A stretch of DNA of 64,000 nt from an uncultured Lachnospiraceae bacterium. Lineage in GTDB: Bacteria > Bacillota > Clostridia > Lachnospirales > Lachnospiraceae. Below, in pieces: positions 1-8,416 of the stretch (positions are counted from its first letter, which is position 1; every line of letters begins with the position of its first letter). The notes under the pieces were generated by a model. That model ran no database searches. It was not told where the DNA came from and saw only the letters and a list, made by a program, of their open reading frames with translations. The stretch is taken from the NCBI GenBank assembly GCA_910586125.1, contig CAJUHP010000008.1, positions 10,277-74,276 on the forward strand, in the 5' to 3' direction. The position numbers and the translations under genes are program-made.

Positions 1-18
1 AAAGGGCTGAGGGACCAG

Positions 19-1383
19 ATGAAAAAAGTGATTACATACGGAACGTTTGATCTGTTCCATGAAGGGCATTACAATCTGCTGAAACGGGCCAAAGCGCTGG
101 GGGATTATCTGATTGTCGGTGTTACGACAGAGTATTATGACCTGCAGCGGGGAAAGCTCAATGTGGTGGACTCGATTGTGGATCGGATTGAAAATGTAAA
201 GAAGACAGGTCTGGCCGATGAGATCATCGTGGAAGATCACGAGGGGCAGAAGCAGGAAGACATCCAGAAGATGAATGTGGACGTTTTTACTGTGGGCTCC
301 GACTGGATAGGCGTGTTTGATTATCTGAAGGAATTGTGTGAGGTAATCTATCTGGAACGGACGCCGGAGATTTCGTCGTCGATTCTGCGGGCGCATAAAT
401 ATCCAATTGTACAGATGGGAATGATCGGCTCCGGCCGGATTGCGCCGCGGTTTTTGGCCGAGGCAAAATATGTCAGCGGGGTCAATGTGCGGGCCGTTTA
501 CAATCCGAATGAGAAGAGCGCCAGAAAGTTTGGACGGATACATGAGGTGGAACCGTATTTCGGAAGCTTTGCGGATTTTCTGTCGGAGGTGGACGCAATC
601 TATATCGCTTCTCCCCATGAGACACATTATGAATATGCCAGAATGGCGATTGAGGCCGGAAGGCATGTGCTGTGCGAAAAACCGCTGACATTTACCGTGC
701 GGGAAGCCAGGGATCTATATGAGCTGGCCAAGGAGAGGGGCGTCGTTCTGATGGAGGGAATCAAGACGGCGTATTGTCCCGGATTTATTCAGATGATGAA
801 TGTAGCCAAGAGCGGCCGCATCGGGGAAGTGCGTGACGTGGAAGCTTGTTTTTCGCGGATCACGGCGCCGGAATTGAGAGAGATGCGCGACTGGGAGTTT
901 GGCGGCGCTTTTCTGGAGTTTGGAAGCTATACGCTGCTGCCCATTTTCAAGCTGTTCGGCAGCCAGTATGAGAGCGTGGAGTTTGACAGTATTCTGGCGG
1001 AAAACGGTGTGGATTTGTATACAAAGATTCATTTCCGGTATAAGGACGGGTTAGCGCTGTCAAAGACTGGGATAGGGGTCAAGTCGGAGGGGCAGTTGGT
1101 GATCGCCGGGACAAAGGGCTATATCCTGGCGGAGTCGCCGTGGTGGCTGACGAAATCCTTTGTGGTAAGATATGAAGATCCGGGGAGGATAGAGCGGTAT
1201 TCGCCCAAGTTTTTGGGGGATGGACTCCGGTATGAGATCGCAGATTTTGTGTCGAAAATCAACGGGGGCAACCGGATGGGGTATTGTCTGACGCAGGAAG
1301 AATCGGTGGCTATGGCGGGGGTTGTGGAGAGGTTTATGGAGAATAGGGTACATAGAGCCGGTCATTTGGCGGCGGCGCAGTAA
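19..1383 (+). CDS. Cytidylyltransferase / Gfo-Idh-MocA oxidoreductase fusion
   Basis: This 454-residue protein has two enzymes in one chain. Residues 1-125 form a glycerol-3-phosphate-cytidylyltransferase-like domain with the HxGH signature (HEGH after GTFDLF) and a closing RTPEISSS motif, the family's RTxxISST signature. Residues 130-454 form a Gfo/Idh/MocA NAD(P)-dependent oxidoreductase, with the nucleotide turn GMIGSGRIA and the family's EKP motif in CEKPLTF. The start has a GAGGG ribosome binding site five bases upstream. Inference: one domain may oxidise or reduce a sugar or polyol and the other activate its phosphate with CTP, feeding the CDP-polyol-type transferases downstream. The substrate cannot be read from sequence. 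It is the first gene in the window; the operon probably starts further left. Confidence 0.85.
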   Translation: MKKVITYGTFDLFHEGHYNLLKRAKALGDYLIVGVTTEYYDLQRGKLNVVDSIVDRIENVKKTGLADEIIVEDHEGQKQEDIQKMNVDVFTVGSDWIGVFDYLKELCEVIYLERTPEISSSILRAHKYPIVQMGMIGSGRIAPRFLAEAKYVSGVNVRAVYNPNEKSARKFGRIHEVEPYFGSFADFLSEVDAIYIASPHETHYEYARMAIEAGRHVLCEKPLTFTVREARDLYELAKERGVVLMEGIKTAYCPGFIQMMNVAKSGRIGEVRDVEACFSRITAPELREMRDWEFGGAFLEFGSYTLLPIFKLFGSQYESVEFDSILAENGVDLYTKIHFRYKDGLALSKTGIGVKSEGQLVIAGTKGYILAESPWWLTKSFVVRYEDPGRIERYSPKFLGDGLRYEIADFVSKINGGNRMGYCLTQEESVAMAGVVERFMENRVHRAGHLAAAQ

Positions 1384-1405
1384 GGCTAACAGGAGTATCT
1401 GGAAA

Positions 1406-3955
1406 ATGAGAAGAAAGACGAAGAAGGATATCCGCAGCATTCTGAATACCTTGCAGAAAGCGCATGAGCAGGCTTTGCTTCTGTTTCGCAAAAATCGTGC
1501 GGCGGATGCGCAGAAGCTGTTGGGCGACTGCCAAGAATGTGCGCAGCAGATCGGGGAGACTATTGAGAGAATCGAAGGAACCGGAACGCAGGCCGTTTCT
1601 GTTCTGGAAAGTTATTGTGAGCTACTGTACCAGATGAGTCAGTGCAAAAACCGGAAAGAGCAGGCTGAGTGGAAAATCAAGATGGACGACAGCATCTGCC
1701 AGGTGGAGAGAGAGGTCAAGGATGTGTTGCCAACCGCTCCGCTGAAAGTCGTATTTCTGCCTTACAAGGCTTCCATGTGGGATTGTCTGGAAAGTGTGTG
1801 GGAAGCAGCGGCAGATGATCCGGACTGTGAAGCGATCGTTGTTCCAATTCCATATTTTGAGAGAGATGAGAAGGGCGGCGCGAAAAAGCTTTGCTATGAG
1901 GGGGAGATGTTTCCCTCGTATGTTCCGATTATGCCCTATGAAGCATTTTCACTGGAGGCAGAACAGCCGGATGTGATTTTTATCCATAATCCCTATGATG
2001 ACGGAAACTATGTGACCAGCGTTCACCCGAATTATTATTCTGCTGCCTTAAAAAAATATACGGATATGTTAGTATATATACCTTATTTTTTTAATGGAAA
2101 GGGACCGATGCCGGAAACCCATTTAAATCTGCCTGCCTATCAGATGGTTGATAGAATTATCGTGCAGGATGAAGAGAAGGCGGAGTCTTTGGCACAGTAT
2201 GTACCAAAGGAGAAAATTGTGGTTTTGGGATCGCCGAAAGTAGATCGGCTGTTAAAGCTGGAAAAGAAAAGGGATAAGATTATAGAGACGGAAATTGCAC
2301 AGGAATGGAGAGATAAGATTCGGGGGAAAAAGGTTGTTCTCTATAATGTCAGTGTTACGGGAATTTTGCATAACAGTAAAGTAGCGATGGATAAAATTCG
2401 CTATGTTTTATCGCGCTTTGAGGGGCGTAAGGATGTGGTGCTATGGTGGCGTCCGCATCCGCTGATGGAAGCGACATTACAGTCCATGCGTGTGGATTTG
2501 TATGAAGAGTATATGCGGATTAAGCGGGAGTTTGTGCGCAAGGGGTATGGTATTCTGGATGAGACGGGGGATGCTGGAATTGCTGCCATAGTGGCGGATG
2601 CGTATTTGGGGGAGAATAGTTCATCGCTGCTGCATTATTTTGGGGTGTTGGGGAAGCCGGTTTATATTACATGCTGGTCGATATTGGAAGAAATGAGAGA
2701 GGAGGATCGAGCAGGGCTTTTCTTTATGGATTGTTATTTTGAAGGAAATGATGCCTGGTTTGTTCCTCGCTCCGGATTGGGATATCAATATCTATGTAAG
2801 ATGGATATGGATTCAGGAAAAATTTCTTTAGAATATGAATTACCTGGGGAGTTTCTTAACCCTGCTCAGGGCGGTTCTTATTTTGGTATTAGTAAAATAA
2901 AGGAAAATATAATATTGGTTCCTGTATGGGCAAATGATATTTATGTGTATCGGTTGAACACAAAACAAGGAATAAAAATTCCGTTGACCAGTATGGATAA
3001 ACAGCCTAATTTTTCTCATGCTATTGAATATGATGGAAAAGTATTTTTAACGCCAAGGAATTATCTGGCTGTTATAGAGTTGGATGTTGAAACTGGACAT
3101 ATGATAGAGTATGAGGTTCCTAGTTTTATAGAAGTACATAATGAGGAAGAACTTGCATTTGGTATTGGTTCTGCAGTTTATGAGGATTGTATCTATATTC
3201 CATGTGCAAACCGAAAAGAAATCCTGATATTCCACATGAGAAAAAGGTTTTTTTCCCAAAAAGTTATAGAAGATGCAGAAGCGGGTTTTTATTCTTTGAT
3301 AAGTAGTGAAAAAAAAATATGGGGAATTGGCAATAAGACTTCAGAAGTAATCTGTTGGAATATAAGTTCTGATGAAGTAAAGATATACAGAGATTTTCCA
3401 GAAGGATACATTGGCGGAATTCAGCCATTTAGACAGATTGTAGAGATAGAAGATGGGATGTTGGTTTTTCCGGAAAATGCGAATATGACTCTTTTTATCA
3501 GTCAGGGACAACACAGTGCAAGCAAATGTAACGAATTGGAAGATTTTGTAGCTCCTGAAATTTTACAGGAAAATCCAGACAACACATTAAGATATGTGTT
3601 GGTAAAGAATTGGAATTCGGAAGTCGTAGCGCTCCGGGCTGGAAACAGTGGCTTGGTTCGTTATAACAGCAAAAAGAAACATAGTGAAATTATACCCTGT
3701 CAACTTCAAAAAAATGATAGAAGAATGCTGGAAAATAAAGAGTTTGATCGACTCTTCCTAAAATCGGCAACACCAGGGATTATTTATGAAAATCTGCAGT
3801 GGTCAATTTCCCTGTTTTTGAATTACCTGACGGACCGAAAAGGATGTCAGGACGAAAAAATAAAAATGATTCGCCAAAAAAATATGGGAATTGTGGATAA
3901 AGACTGCGGGCGAAAGATACACCAGTTAGTCAAGGATGAAGTATGGAAGAAATAG
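1406..3955 (+). CDS. CDP-glycerol glycerophosphotransferase-like protein with C-terminal propeller-like domain
   Basis: The reading frame is open from 1322, but the ATG at 1406 has an AGGAG site eleven bases upstream and follows the previous stop, giving 849 residues. After a helical N-terminal segment, residues of about 110-430 resemble TagB/TagF CDP-glycerol glycerophosphotransferases: KVVFLPYKASMWD, a WWRPHP motif, and GENSSSLLHYFGVLGKPVYI near the end of the domain. Residues from about 430 on consist of repeated short beta-rich units (for example YDGKVFLTPRNYLAVIELD), suggesting a beta-propeller. Base composition becomes visibly AT-rich at about 2700, at that domain boundary. Family knowledge suggests transfer of polyol phosphate to an acceptor glycan; the role of the propeller part is unknown. 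The end overlaps the licD-like gene. Confidence 0.75.
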   Translation: MRRKTKKDIRSILNTLQKAHEQALLLFRKNRAADAQKLLGDCQECAQQIGETIERIEGTGTQAVSVLESYCELLYQMSQCKNRKEQAEWKIKMDDSICQVEREVKDVLPTAPLKVVFLPYKASMWDCLESVWEAAADDPDCEAIVVPIPYFERDEKGGAKKLCYEGEMFPSYVPIMPYEAFSLEAEQPDVIFIHNPYDDGNYVTSVHPNYYSAALKKYTDMLVYIPYFFNGKGPMPETHLNLPAYQMVDRIIVQDEEKAESLAQYVPKEKIVVLGSPKVDRLLKLEKKRDKIIETEIAQEWRDKIRGKKVVLYNVSVTGILHNSKVAMDKIRYVLSRFEGRKDVVLWWRPHPLMEATLQSMRVDLYEEYMRIKREFVRKGYGILDETGDAGIAAIVADAYLGENSSSLLHYFGVLGKPVYITCWSILEEMREEDRAGLFFMDCYFEGNDAWFVPRSGLGYQYLCKMDMDSGKISLEYELPGEFLNPAQGGSYFGISKIKENIILVPVWANDIYVYRLNTKQGIKIPLTSMDKQPNFSHAIEYDGKVFLTPRNYLAVIELDVETGHMIEYEVPSFIEVHNEEELAFGIGSAVYEDCIYIPCANRKEILIFHMRKRFFSQKVIEDAEAGFYSLISSEKKIWGIGNKTSEVICWNISSDEVKIYRDFPEGYIGGIQPFRQIVEIEDGMLVFPENANMTLFISQGQHSASKCNELEDFVAPEILQENPDNTLRYVLVKNWNSEVVALRAGNSGLVRYNSKKKHSEIIPCQLQKNDRRMLENKEFDRLFLKSATPGIIYENLQWSISLFLNYLTDRKGCQDEKIKMIRQKNMGIVDKDCGRKIHQLVKDEVWKK

Positions 3956-4779
3956 TAATCAGGCAGGGGTATCAAATATCACCGGAAGAATTACATCAAA
4001 TTCAACAGATTCAGATAGAACTGATTTGTGAAGTGGATCGAATTTGTAAAAAGCATCGGATTCGCTACAACATGGTTGGAGGAACCATGTTAGGCGCTGT
4101 ACGGCATAAGGGATATATTCCATGGGATGACGACGCGGATATTGGTTTCTTAAGAGAAGAATATGAAAAATTCAGAGGCATCTGTAAAACGGAATTAGAT
4201 CCGGAAAAATATTATATTCAGGATTTCCGCGATACAGAAGGATACCGTTGGGGGTATGGAAAACTTCGCAGAAAAGGAACCGAATTTATTCGATTAAATC
4301 AGGAATTTATGCCCTATGAACAGGGAATTTCTATTGATTTAATGCCTTTTGACAATGTTCCGGATTCTACGATTGGAAAAAGAATTCATTTTCTTACCTG
4401 TTTCATCTACCGAAAGATATTTTGGTCTGCAGTAGGGAGGAAAAGTGAAAATCATACCGGAAAACGAATTCTGTATCGGATGCTTTATAGAATACCTGAA
4501 AAGATATTGATTAGAAGTTATCAGAAATTCATTGACCGGTGCAATAAAAAAGAGACCAGTCAAGTACGAATTCTTACTTTTCCCACTCCAAAAGGAGTAT
4601 TTGGATATGAACGCAGATGGTATACAGAGCTGGCAGAATATGAATTTGAGGAATATATGCTCCCTGGGGCGGCAGATTATGATGGATATTTGCAAGTGAA
4701 ATATAAGAATTATATGGATTGCCCACCTGTAGAAAAACGGAAAACTCATCCTGTTTCAAAGCTTACATTATTATCATGA
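3943..4779 (+). CDS. LicD family phosphotransferase
   Basis: This 278-residue protein carries the LicD signature near residues 45-70: the GGTMLGAVRHKGYIPWDDDAD block, with the acidic triplet expected to bind metal in this nucleotidyltransferase-fold family. LicD proteins transfer phosphocholine or related phospho-groups from CDP-linked donors to cell-surface glycans, teichoic acids or related polymers. The start ATG lies inside the end of the preceding gene and has an AAGGA site six bases upstream, so translation is probably coupled. It sits directly before a cytidylyltransferase gene, so donor synthesis and transfer are neighbours. Which phospho-group is moved is not shown by the sequence. 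Confidence 0.88.
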   Translation: MEEIVIRQGYQISPEELHQIQQIQIELICEVDRICKKHRIRYNMVGGTMLGAVRHKGYIPWDDDADIGFLREEYEKFRGICKTELDPEKYYIQDFRDTEGYRWGYGKLRRKGTEFIRLNQEFMPYEQGISIDLMPFDNVPDSTIGKRIHFLTCFIYRKIFWSAVGRKSENHTGKRILYRMLYRIPEKILIRSYQKFIDRCNKKETSQVRILTFPTPKGVFGYERRWYTELAEYEFEEYMLPGAADYDGYLQVKYKNYMDCPPVEKRKTHPVSKLTLLS

Positions 4780-4790
4780 GGAGTCAATAC

Positions 4791-5228
4791 ATGGTTGAAA
4801 AGAAAAAATATAAAGTTGGATATACAGATGGGGTCTATGATTTGTTTCATGTGGGGCATTTGAATATGATTCAGGCCGCAAAAAAAGAATGTGAGTATCT
4901 GATAGTAGGCGTTCATGGAGATGATGTTGTTGAAGAATACAAGCATCGTCGCCCTATCATCAATGAGATAGATCGAAAAAGAATTATTGAATCGGTCAAG
5001 GGGGTTGACCGGGCAGAAATCAATCGGTTTCGAGATAAGATGAAGCTGTGGGAATTATATCATTTTGATGTTGTTTTTATTGGTGATGATTGGAAGGGGA
5101 CCGAGCGATGGGAACGCTTTGAAAAAATCCTAAAAGCTGTTCATGTGGATGTAGTATATGTTCCCTATACAAAAGGAATTTCAACGACAGATATCAGAAA
5201 GAAAATTGTGGAAGGGCAGGGAGCTTAG
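4791..5228 (+). CDS. Cytidylyltransferase (adenylyltransferase/cytidyltransferase family)
   Basis: The 145-residue product is a stand-alone nucleotidyltransferase of the TagD/GCT type. It shows the HxGH motif in YDLFHVGHLNM, a GDDWKGTERW segment and a TKGISTTDIRKK closing motif equivalent to the RTxxISTTxI signature. I chose the ATG at 4791 because it follows a GAGGAG-type site and begins directly before the first conserved strand; the frame is open from 4719. Expected reaction: CTP plus a polyol or alcohol phosphate gives the CDP derivative and pyrophosphate. It overlaps neither neighbour, and its stop codon abuts the ATG of the PdxA-like gene. Glycerol-3-phosphate, choline-phosphate and ethanolamine-phosphate-type substrates are all possible. 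Confidence 0.85.
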   Translation: MVEKKKYKVGYTDGVYDLFHVGHLNMIQAAKKECEYLIVGVHGDDVVEEYKHRRPIINEIDRKRIIESVKGVDRAEINRFRDKMKLWELYHFDVVFIGDDWKGTERWERFEKILKAVHVDVVYVPYTKGISTTDIRKKIVEGQGA

Positions 5229-6284
5229 ATGGAAAGAGAGCGGATACGGATTGCTGTAACAATGGGAGATCCGGCAGGAATTGGGCCGGAGATTATTGTA
5301 AAGGCTTTAAGTCATGTAGAAGTGTATCAAAAGTGTATTCCTGTGGTAATAGGCGATTATGAGGCTCTGGCTGATGCGATACGAATTTGCGGTTTGCCGT
5401 TGGAGTTAAATGAGGTATCTGATGTAGCAGACGGAAAAGGAGAATTTGGCCGGATTGATTTTGTAAATAAGGGGTATCTGAAAAAAGGAAGTTGGGAGTA
5501 TAAAAAGAACAGCGCGCTGTGCGGGGACGCTTCGTTTCAATATGTGGTATTTGGAATTCAGGAAGCGATGAAAAGAAAAGTGCAGGCAGTAGTTACCGCG
5601 CCTATTAATAAGGAATCTTTGAATATGGCAGGACATGCGTACAGCGGACATACGGAGATTTTTGCGGAGTATACAGGAACGAAGGATTTTGCTATGCTAC
5701 TGGCCAGTAAGGTTCTGCATGTTATCCATGTATCCACACATTGTTCTCTGCGGGAAGCCTGCGACAGAGTAAAAAAAGAAAGAGTTTTAATGGTAATTTC
5801 CCTGGCACAGGAAGGGATGCGTCAATTGGGATACTCTCATCCGAAAATTGCGGTGGCCGGATTGAATCCTCATTGTTCGGAGAACGGACTGTTTGGAACG
5901 GAAGAAGAAAAAGAAATATTGCCGGCGATTGAAGCGGCGCGAAGTATGGGAATGGATGTATATGGTCCGGAGTCACCGGATACGGTCTTTGTAAAATGCC
6001 AGGCAGGACAATATGATATCGTCGTTGCTATGTATCATGATCAGGGACATATTCCGCTTAAGCTGAGCGGGTTTCAATATGACTTACAGGAAGATAAATA
6101 TAAATCGGTGAGCGGAATAAACTGTACAATTGGATTGCCAATTGTAAGGACTTCGGTGGATCATGGAACGGCGTTTGGAAAAGCTGGAGAAGGGCGGGCG
6201 AATGAAGAGAGTATGTTGGATGCCATTTTTGCTGGGGTAGAGATGGCGAAGAACAGGGGAATTCAGAATGGAATATTATTATGA
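5229..6284 (+). CDS. PdxA-family 4-phospho-hydroxyacid dehydrogenase
   Basis: The 351-residue product matches the PdxA family along its full length: TMGDPAGIGPEI at the N terminus, the metal-binding histidines in GHAYSGHTE and AMYHDQGHIPLK, and a C-terminal DHGTAFGKAG motif. PdxA oxidises 4-phosphohydroxy-L-threonine in vitamin B6 synthesis; PdxA2-type relatives oxidise D-threonate or D-erythronate 4-phosphate to dihydroxyacetone phosphate. No other B6 gene is nearby. Its ATG follows the stop of the cytidylyltransferase with no spacer, so it is cotranslated with a glycan-precursor enzyme. I infer a role in making or consuming a four-carbon or three-carbon phosphate for the glycan, not B6 synthesis, but this is unproven. 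Confidence 0.85.
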   Translation: MERERIRIAVTMGDPAGIGPEIIVKALSHVEVYQKCIPVVIGDYEALADAIRICGLPLELNEVSDVADGKGEFGRIDFVNKGYLKKGSWEYKKNSALCGDASFQYVVFGIQEAMKRKVQAVVTAPINKESLNMAGHAYSGHTEIFAEYTGTKDFAMLLASKVLHVIHVSTHCSLREACDRVKKERVLMVISLAQEGMRQLGYSHPKIAVAGLNPHCSENGLFGTEEEKEILPAIEAARSMGMDVYGPESPDTVFVKCQAGQYDIVVAMYHDQGHIPLKLSGFQYDLQEDKYKSVSGINCTIGLPIVRTSVDHGTAFGKAGEGRANEESMLDAIFAGVEMAKNRGIQNGILL

Positions 6285-7191
6285 GTATTTTAAGGAACAG
6301 CTTGAAAAGTATATAAATGCTGGAAAGATTCGCCCTGAAGGAAATGTTGTTATATATCCGTTTGGAAAACAGGGGATGACAGTAAAACAAATTTTAAATT
6401 GGCAATATGGAATAAAAGAAGCATTTATTTGTGATAATGGATTTAGCAAAATAAATCCTCAAATTAAATCTTTAGATTATCTTGCCCAGATTAATACTTC
6501 AAAGTATTGTTTTCTAATTACCAGTGATCATTTGGGCTACTGGGATGAAATACGGGATAATCTCAGAAAATATGTAGCAGAAGAAAATATCCTTGATTTA
6601 TTTTCCTGTAAACCGCTTACATACCATGAGCCAAGGATAGCTTCTCTGGAAATAGCATCACGGGAAATCTATCATAAAAAAATTGCGGGCGCAGTGGCAG
6701 AAGCAGGCGTATACAGAGGCGATTTTTCCGCTTACATTAACCAGTTTTTTTACGATAGAAAACTTTACTTATTTGATACATTTGAAGGATTTCATGCCAA
6801 TGATATTGAGGTAGAAAAAGAAAAGAGCTTTTCATTGAGGAAAGAAGGATTTTTTGGAGATACTTCTATAGATATTGTATTGAGTAAAATGACTTTTCGA
6901 GACAATGTTATTATAAAAAAAGGATTTTTCCCTGAAACAACAGAGGGGATTCAGGAAAAGTTCTGTTTTGTAAATTTGGATATGGATTTATATCAGCCAA
7001 TAAAAGCAGGACTGGAATATTTTTATCCAAGACTCTGTGGGGGGGGGTATATATTTATCCATGATTGTAATATAGGGCATCCGAATTATAAAGGGGCAAG
7101 GGAAGCTTTGCTTGAATTTACAGAAAAAATGGGGATAGGTTATGTACTTTTGCCAGACAATGCAACGGCAGTACTTGCCAAAGGTATGTAG
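6268..7191 (+). CDS. TylF-like methyltransferase with N-terminal Rossmann-like module
   Basis: The 307-residue protein has a TylF/MycF (macrocin O-methyltransferase) type domain from about residue 135 to the end: AEAGVYRGDFSAYI for SAM binding, LFDTFEGF, NLDMDLYQP and FIHDCN, which carries the metal-binding acidic residues of this family. Residues about 25-115 form a copy of the recurrent cluster module (VVIYPFGKQG, then FICDNGFSK) with a degenerate glycine turn. The ATG overlaps the pdxA-like gene by 17 bases and has an AGGGGA site at 6255. It probably O-methylates a sugar of the polymer, though the acceptor is unknown. A related enzyme with the same architecture starts at 15596. Confidence 0.8.
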   Translation: MEYYYEYFKEQLEKYINAGKIRPEGNVVIYPFGKQGMTVKQILNWQYGIKEAFICDNGFSKINPQIKSLDYLAQINTSKYCFLITSDHLGYWDEIRDNLRKYVAEENILDLFSCKPLTYHEPRIASLEIASREIYHKKIAGAVAEAGVYRGDFSAYINQFFYDRKLYLFDTFEGFHANDIEVEKEKSFSLRKEGFFGDTSIDIVLSKMTFRDNVIIKKGFFPETTEGIQEKFCFVNLDMDLYQPIKAGLEYFYPRLCGGGYIFIHDCNIGHPNYKGAREALLEFTEKMGIGYVLLPDNATAVLAKGM

Positions 7192-7289
7192 ATAGAGAAT
7201 ATTTTTAATATAAAAAGATACTCCCGGCAACAAAAGCTGCGCGAGTATGGGAATGGATAAATAAAAAATAATGCAGGAGATCGTTTAGG

Positions 7290-8393
7290 ATGATAGAACA
7301 AAAAGATGAACGGAAGAAGCAGGAGAAGGTATATTCATGGTTAGAAGATGAAGAATCTCGTTTTATTTATGAAAATAAACTTCGATTTAATATAGATCAT
7401 GATTACGAACATATTAGAAAGATAGTAAAAAAATATGTACCGGATTTTTCGGAACATGTATGGTATCCAGGAAAAGAAAAAGAACTTATAGAAGAAATTA
7501 AAAGATTAGAAAAAAGAGTAGTAATTTTTGGAGCTGGATATTTTGGTGAGAAAATATTAGATTTATTTGTGAAAGAATGTATATCTGTTGATTTTTTCTG
7601 CGATAACGATGAAAAAAAGCAACATATGACTTTGGCTGGAGTTGAGATTGTTTCACCAATAGAATTGAAGAAAAGAATATTACAGAATGACTATATAGTT
7701 ATTATCAGTACAAAGTATGCTTCTGATAAAATAAAGGAACAATTATTGCAAATTGGTATTTCTTTGAAAAATATTTATAAATTTATAGATTATAATGGTA
7801 TATCATCAAAAAAACAATATTTTGATAATAATATACTAAATTTTCAACAAAATGAAGTTTTCGTAGATGGAGGCTGTTTTGATTTTGAAACAAGCCGATT
7901 GTTTTTAGAAAATATGAAGCATTGGGGACTTCGCTGTAAAAAAATATATGCTTTTGAACCAGATAATAAAAATTTCAAAAGATGTGAACAAAAGATAGAG
8001 AAACTAGAAGTTGATAATGTAGAACTGATTAATGCTGGCATGTGGAGTACAAATACCTCATTACATTTTTCAGAAGAGGGAACTGGTTCCTCACATATTT
8101 CTAAAGGTGATGCAGAAAGATCTAGCACGATTTCGGTTATATCATTGGATCAATATGTAACAGAGAAAATAACTTTTATTAAGATGGATATAGAAGGAGC
8201 TGAAATGGAGGCTTTGAAAGGAGCTGAAAACATTTTAAAAAGAGATAAGCCAAAGCTTGCTATTTGTCTTTATCATAAAAGGGAAGATATGTGGGAGATT
8301 CCATATTTAATTAAATCTATAAAACCAGAATATAAATTTTTTATTCGACATTATAGCAATTATGAAGGAGAAACTGTTCTATACGCAATATAA
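7290..8393 (+). CDS. FkbM family methyltransferase with N-terminal Rossmann-like module
   Basis: This 367-residue protein begins with a short helical segment (residues 1-70), continues with a recurrent module at about 74-165 (VVIFGAGYFGEKIL, then FFCDNDEKK) and ends with an FkbM-type SAM-dependent methyltransferase: VFVDGGCFDFETS, YAFEPDNKNF, FIKMDIEGAE and KPKLAICLYH. The FkbM family methylates hydroxyls of sugars and antibiotics. The gene is strongly AT-rich. An AGGAGA site lies nine bases before the ATG. It is the intact relative of the pseudogene at 14663 and of the remnant at about 36614, so it is likely to be the only working FkbM enzyme in the window. Confidence 0.88.
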   Translation: MIEQKDERKKQEKVYSWLEDEESRFIYENKLRFNIDHDYEHIRKIVKKYVPDFSEHVWYPGKEKELIEEIKRLEKRVVIFGAGYFGEKILDLFVKECISVDFFCDNDEKKQHMTLAGVEIVSPIELKKRILQNDYIVIISTKYASDKIKEQLLQIGISLKNIYKFIDYNGISSKKQYFDNNILNFQQNEVFVDGGCFDFETSRLFLENMKHWGLRCKKIYAFEPDNKNFKRCEQKIEKLEVDNVELINAGMWSTNTSLHFSEEGTGSSHISKGDAERSSTISVISLDQYVTEKITFIKMDIEGAEMEALKGAENILKRDKPKLAICLYHKREDMWEIPYLIKSIKPEYKFFIRHYSNYEGETVLYAI

Positions 8394-8416
8394 AATTTGG
8401 ATATAGAGGTTTATTT

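Noticed and set aside
7192..7289. Terminator or small RNA in the gap after the first TylF-like gene
   Set aside because: ATACTC and GAGTAT repeats are present, but the stem is interrupted and no T run follows.
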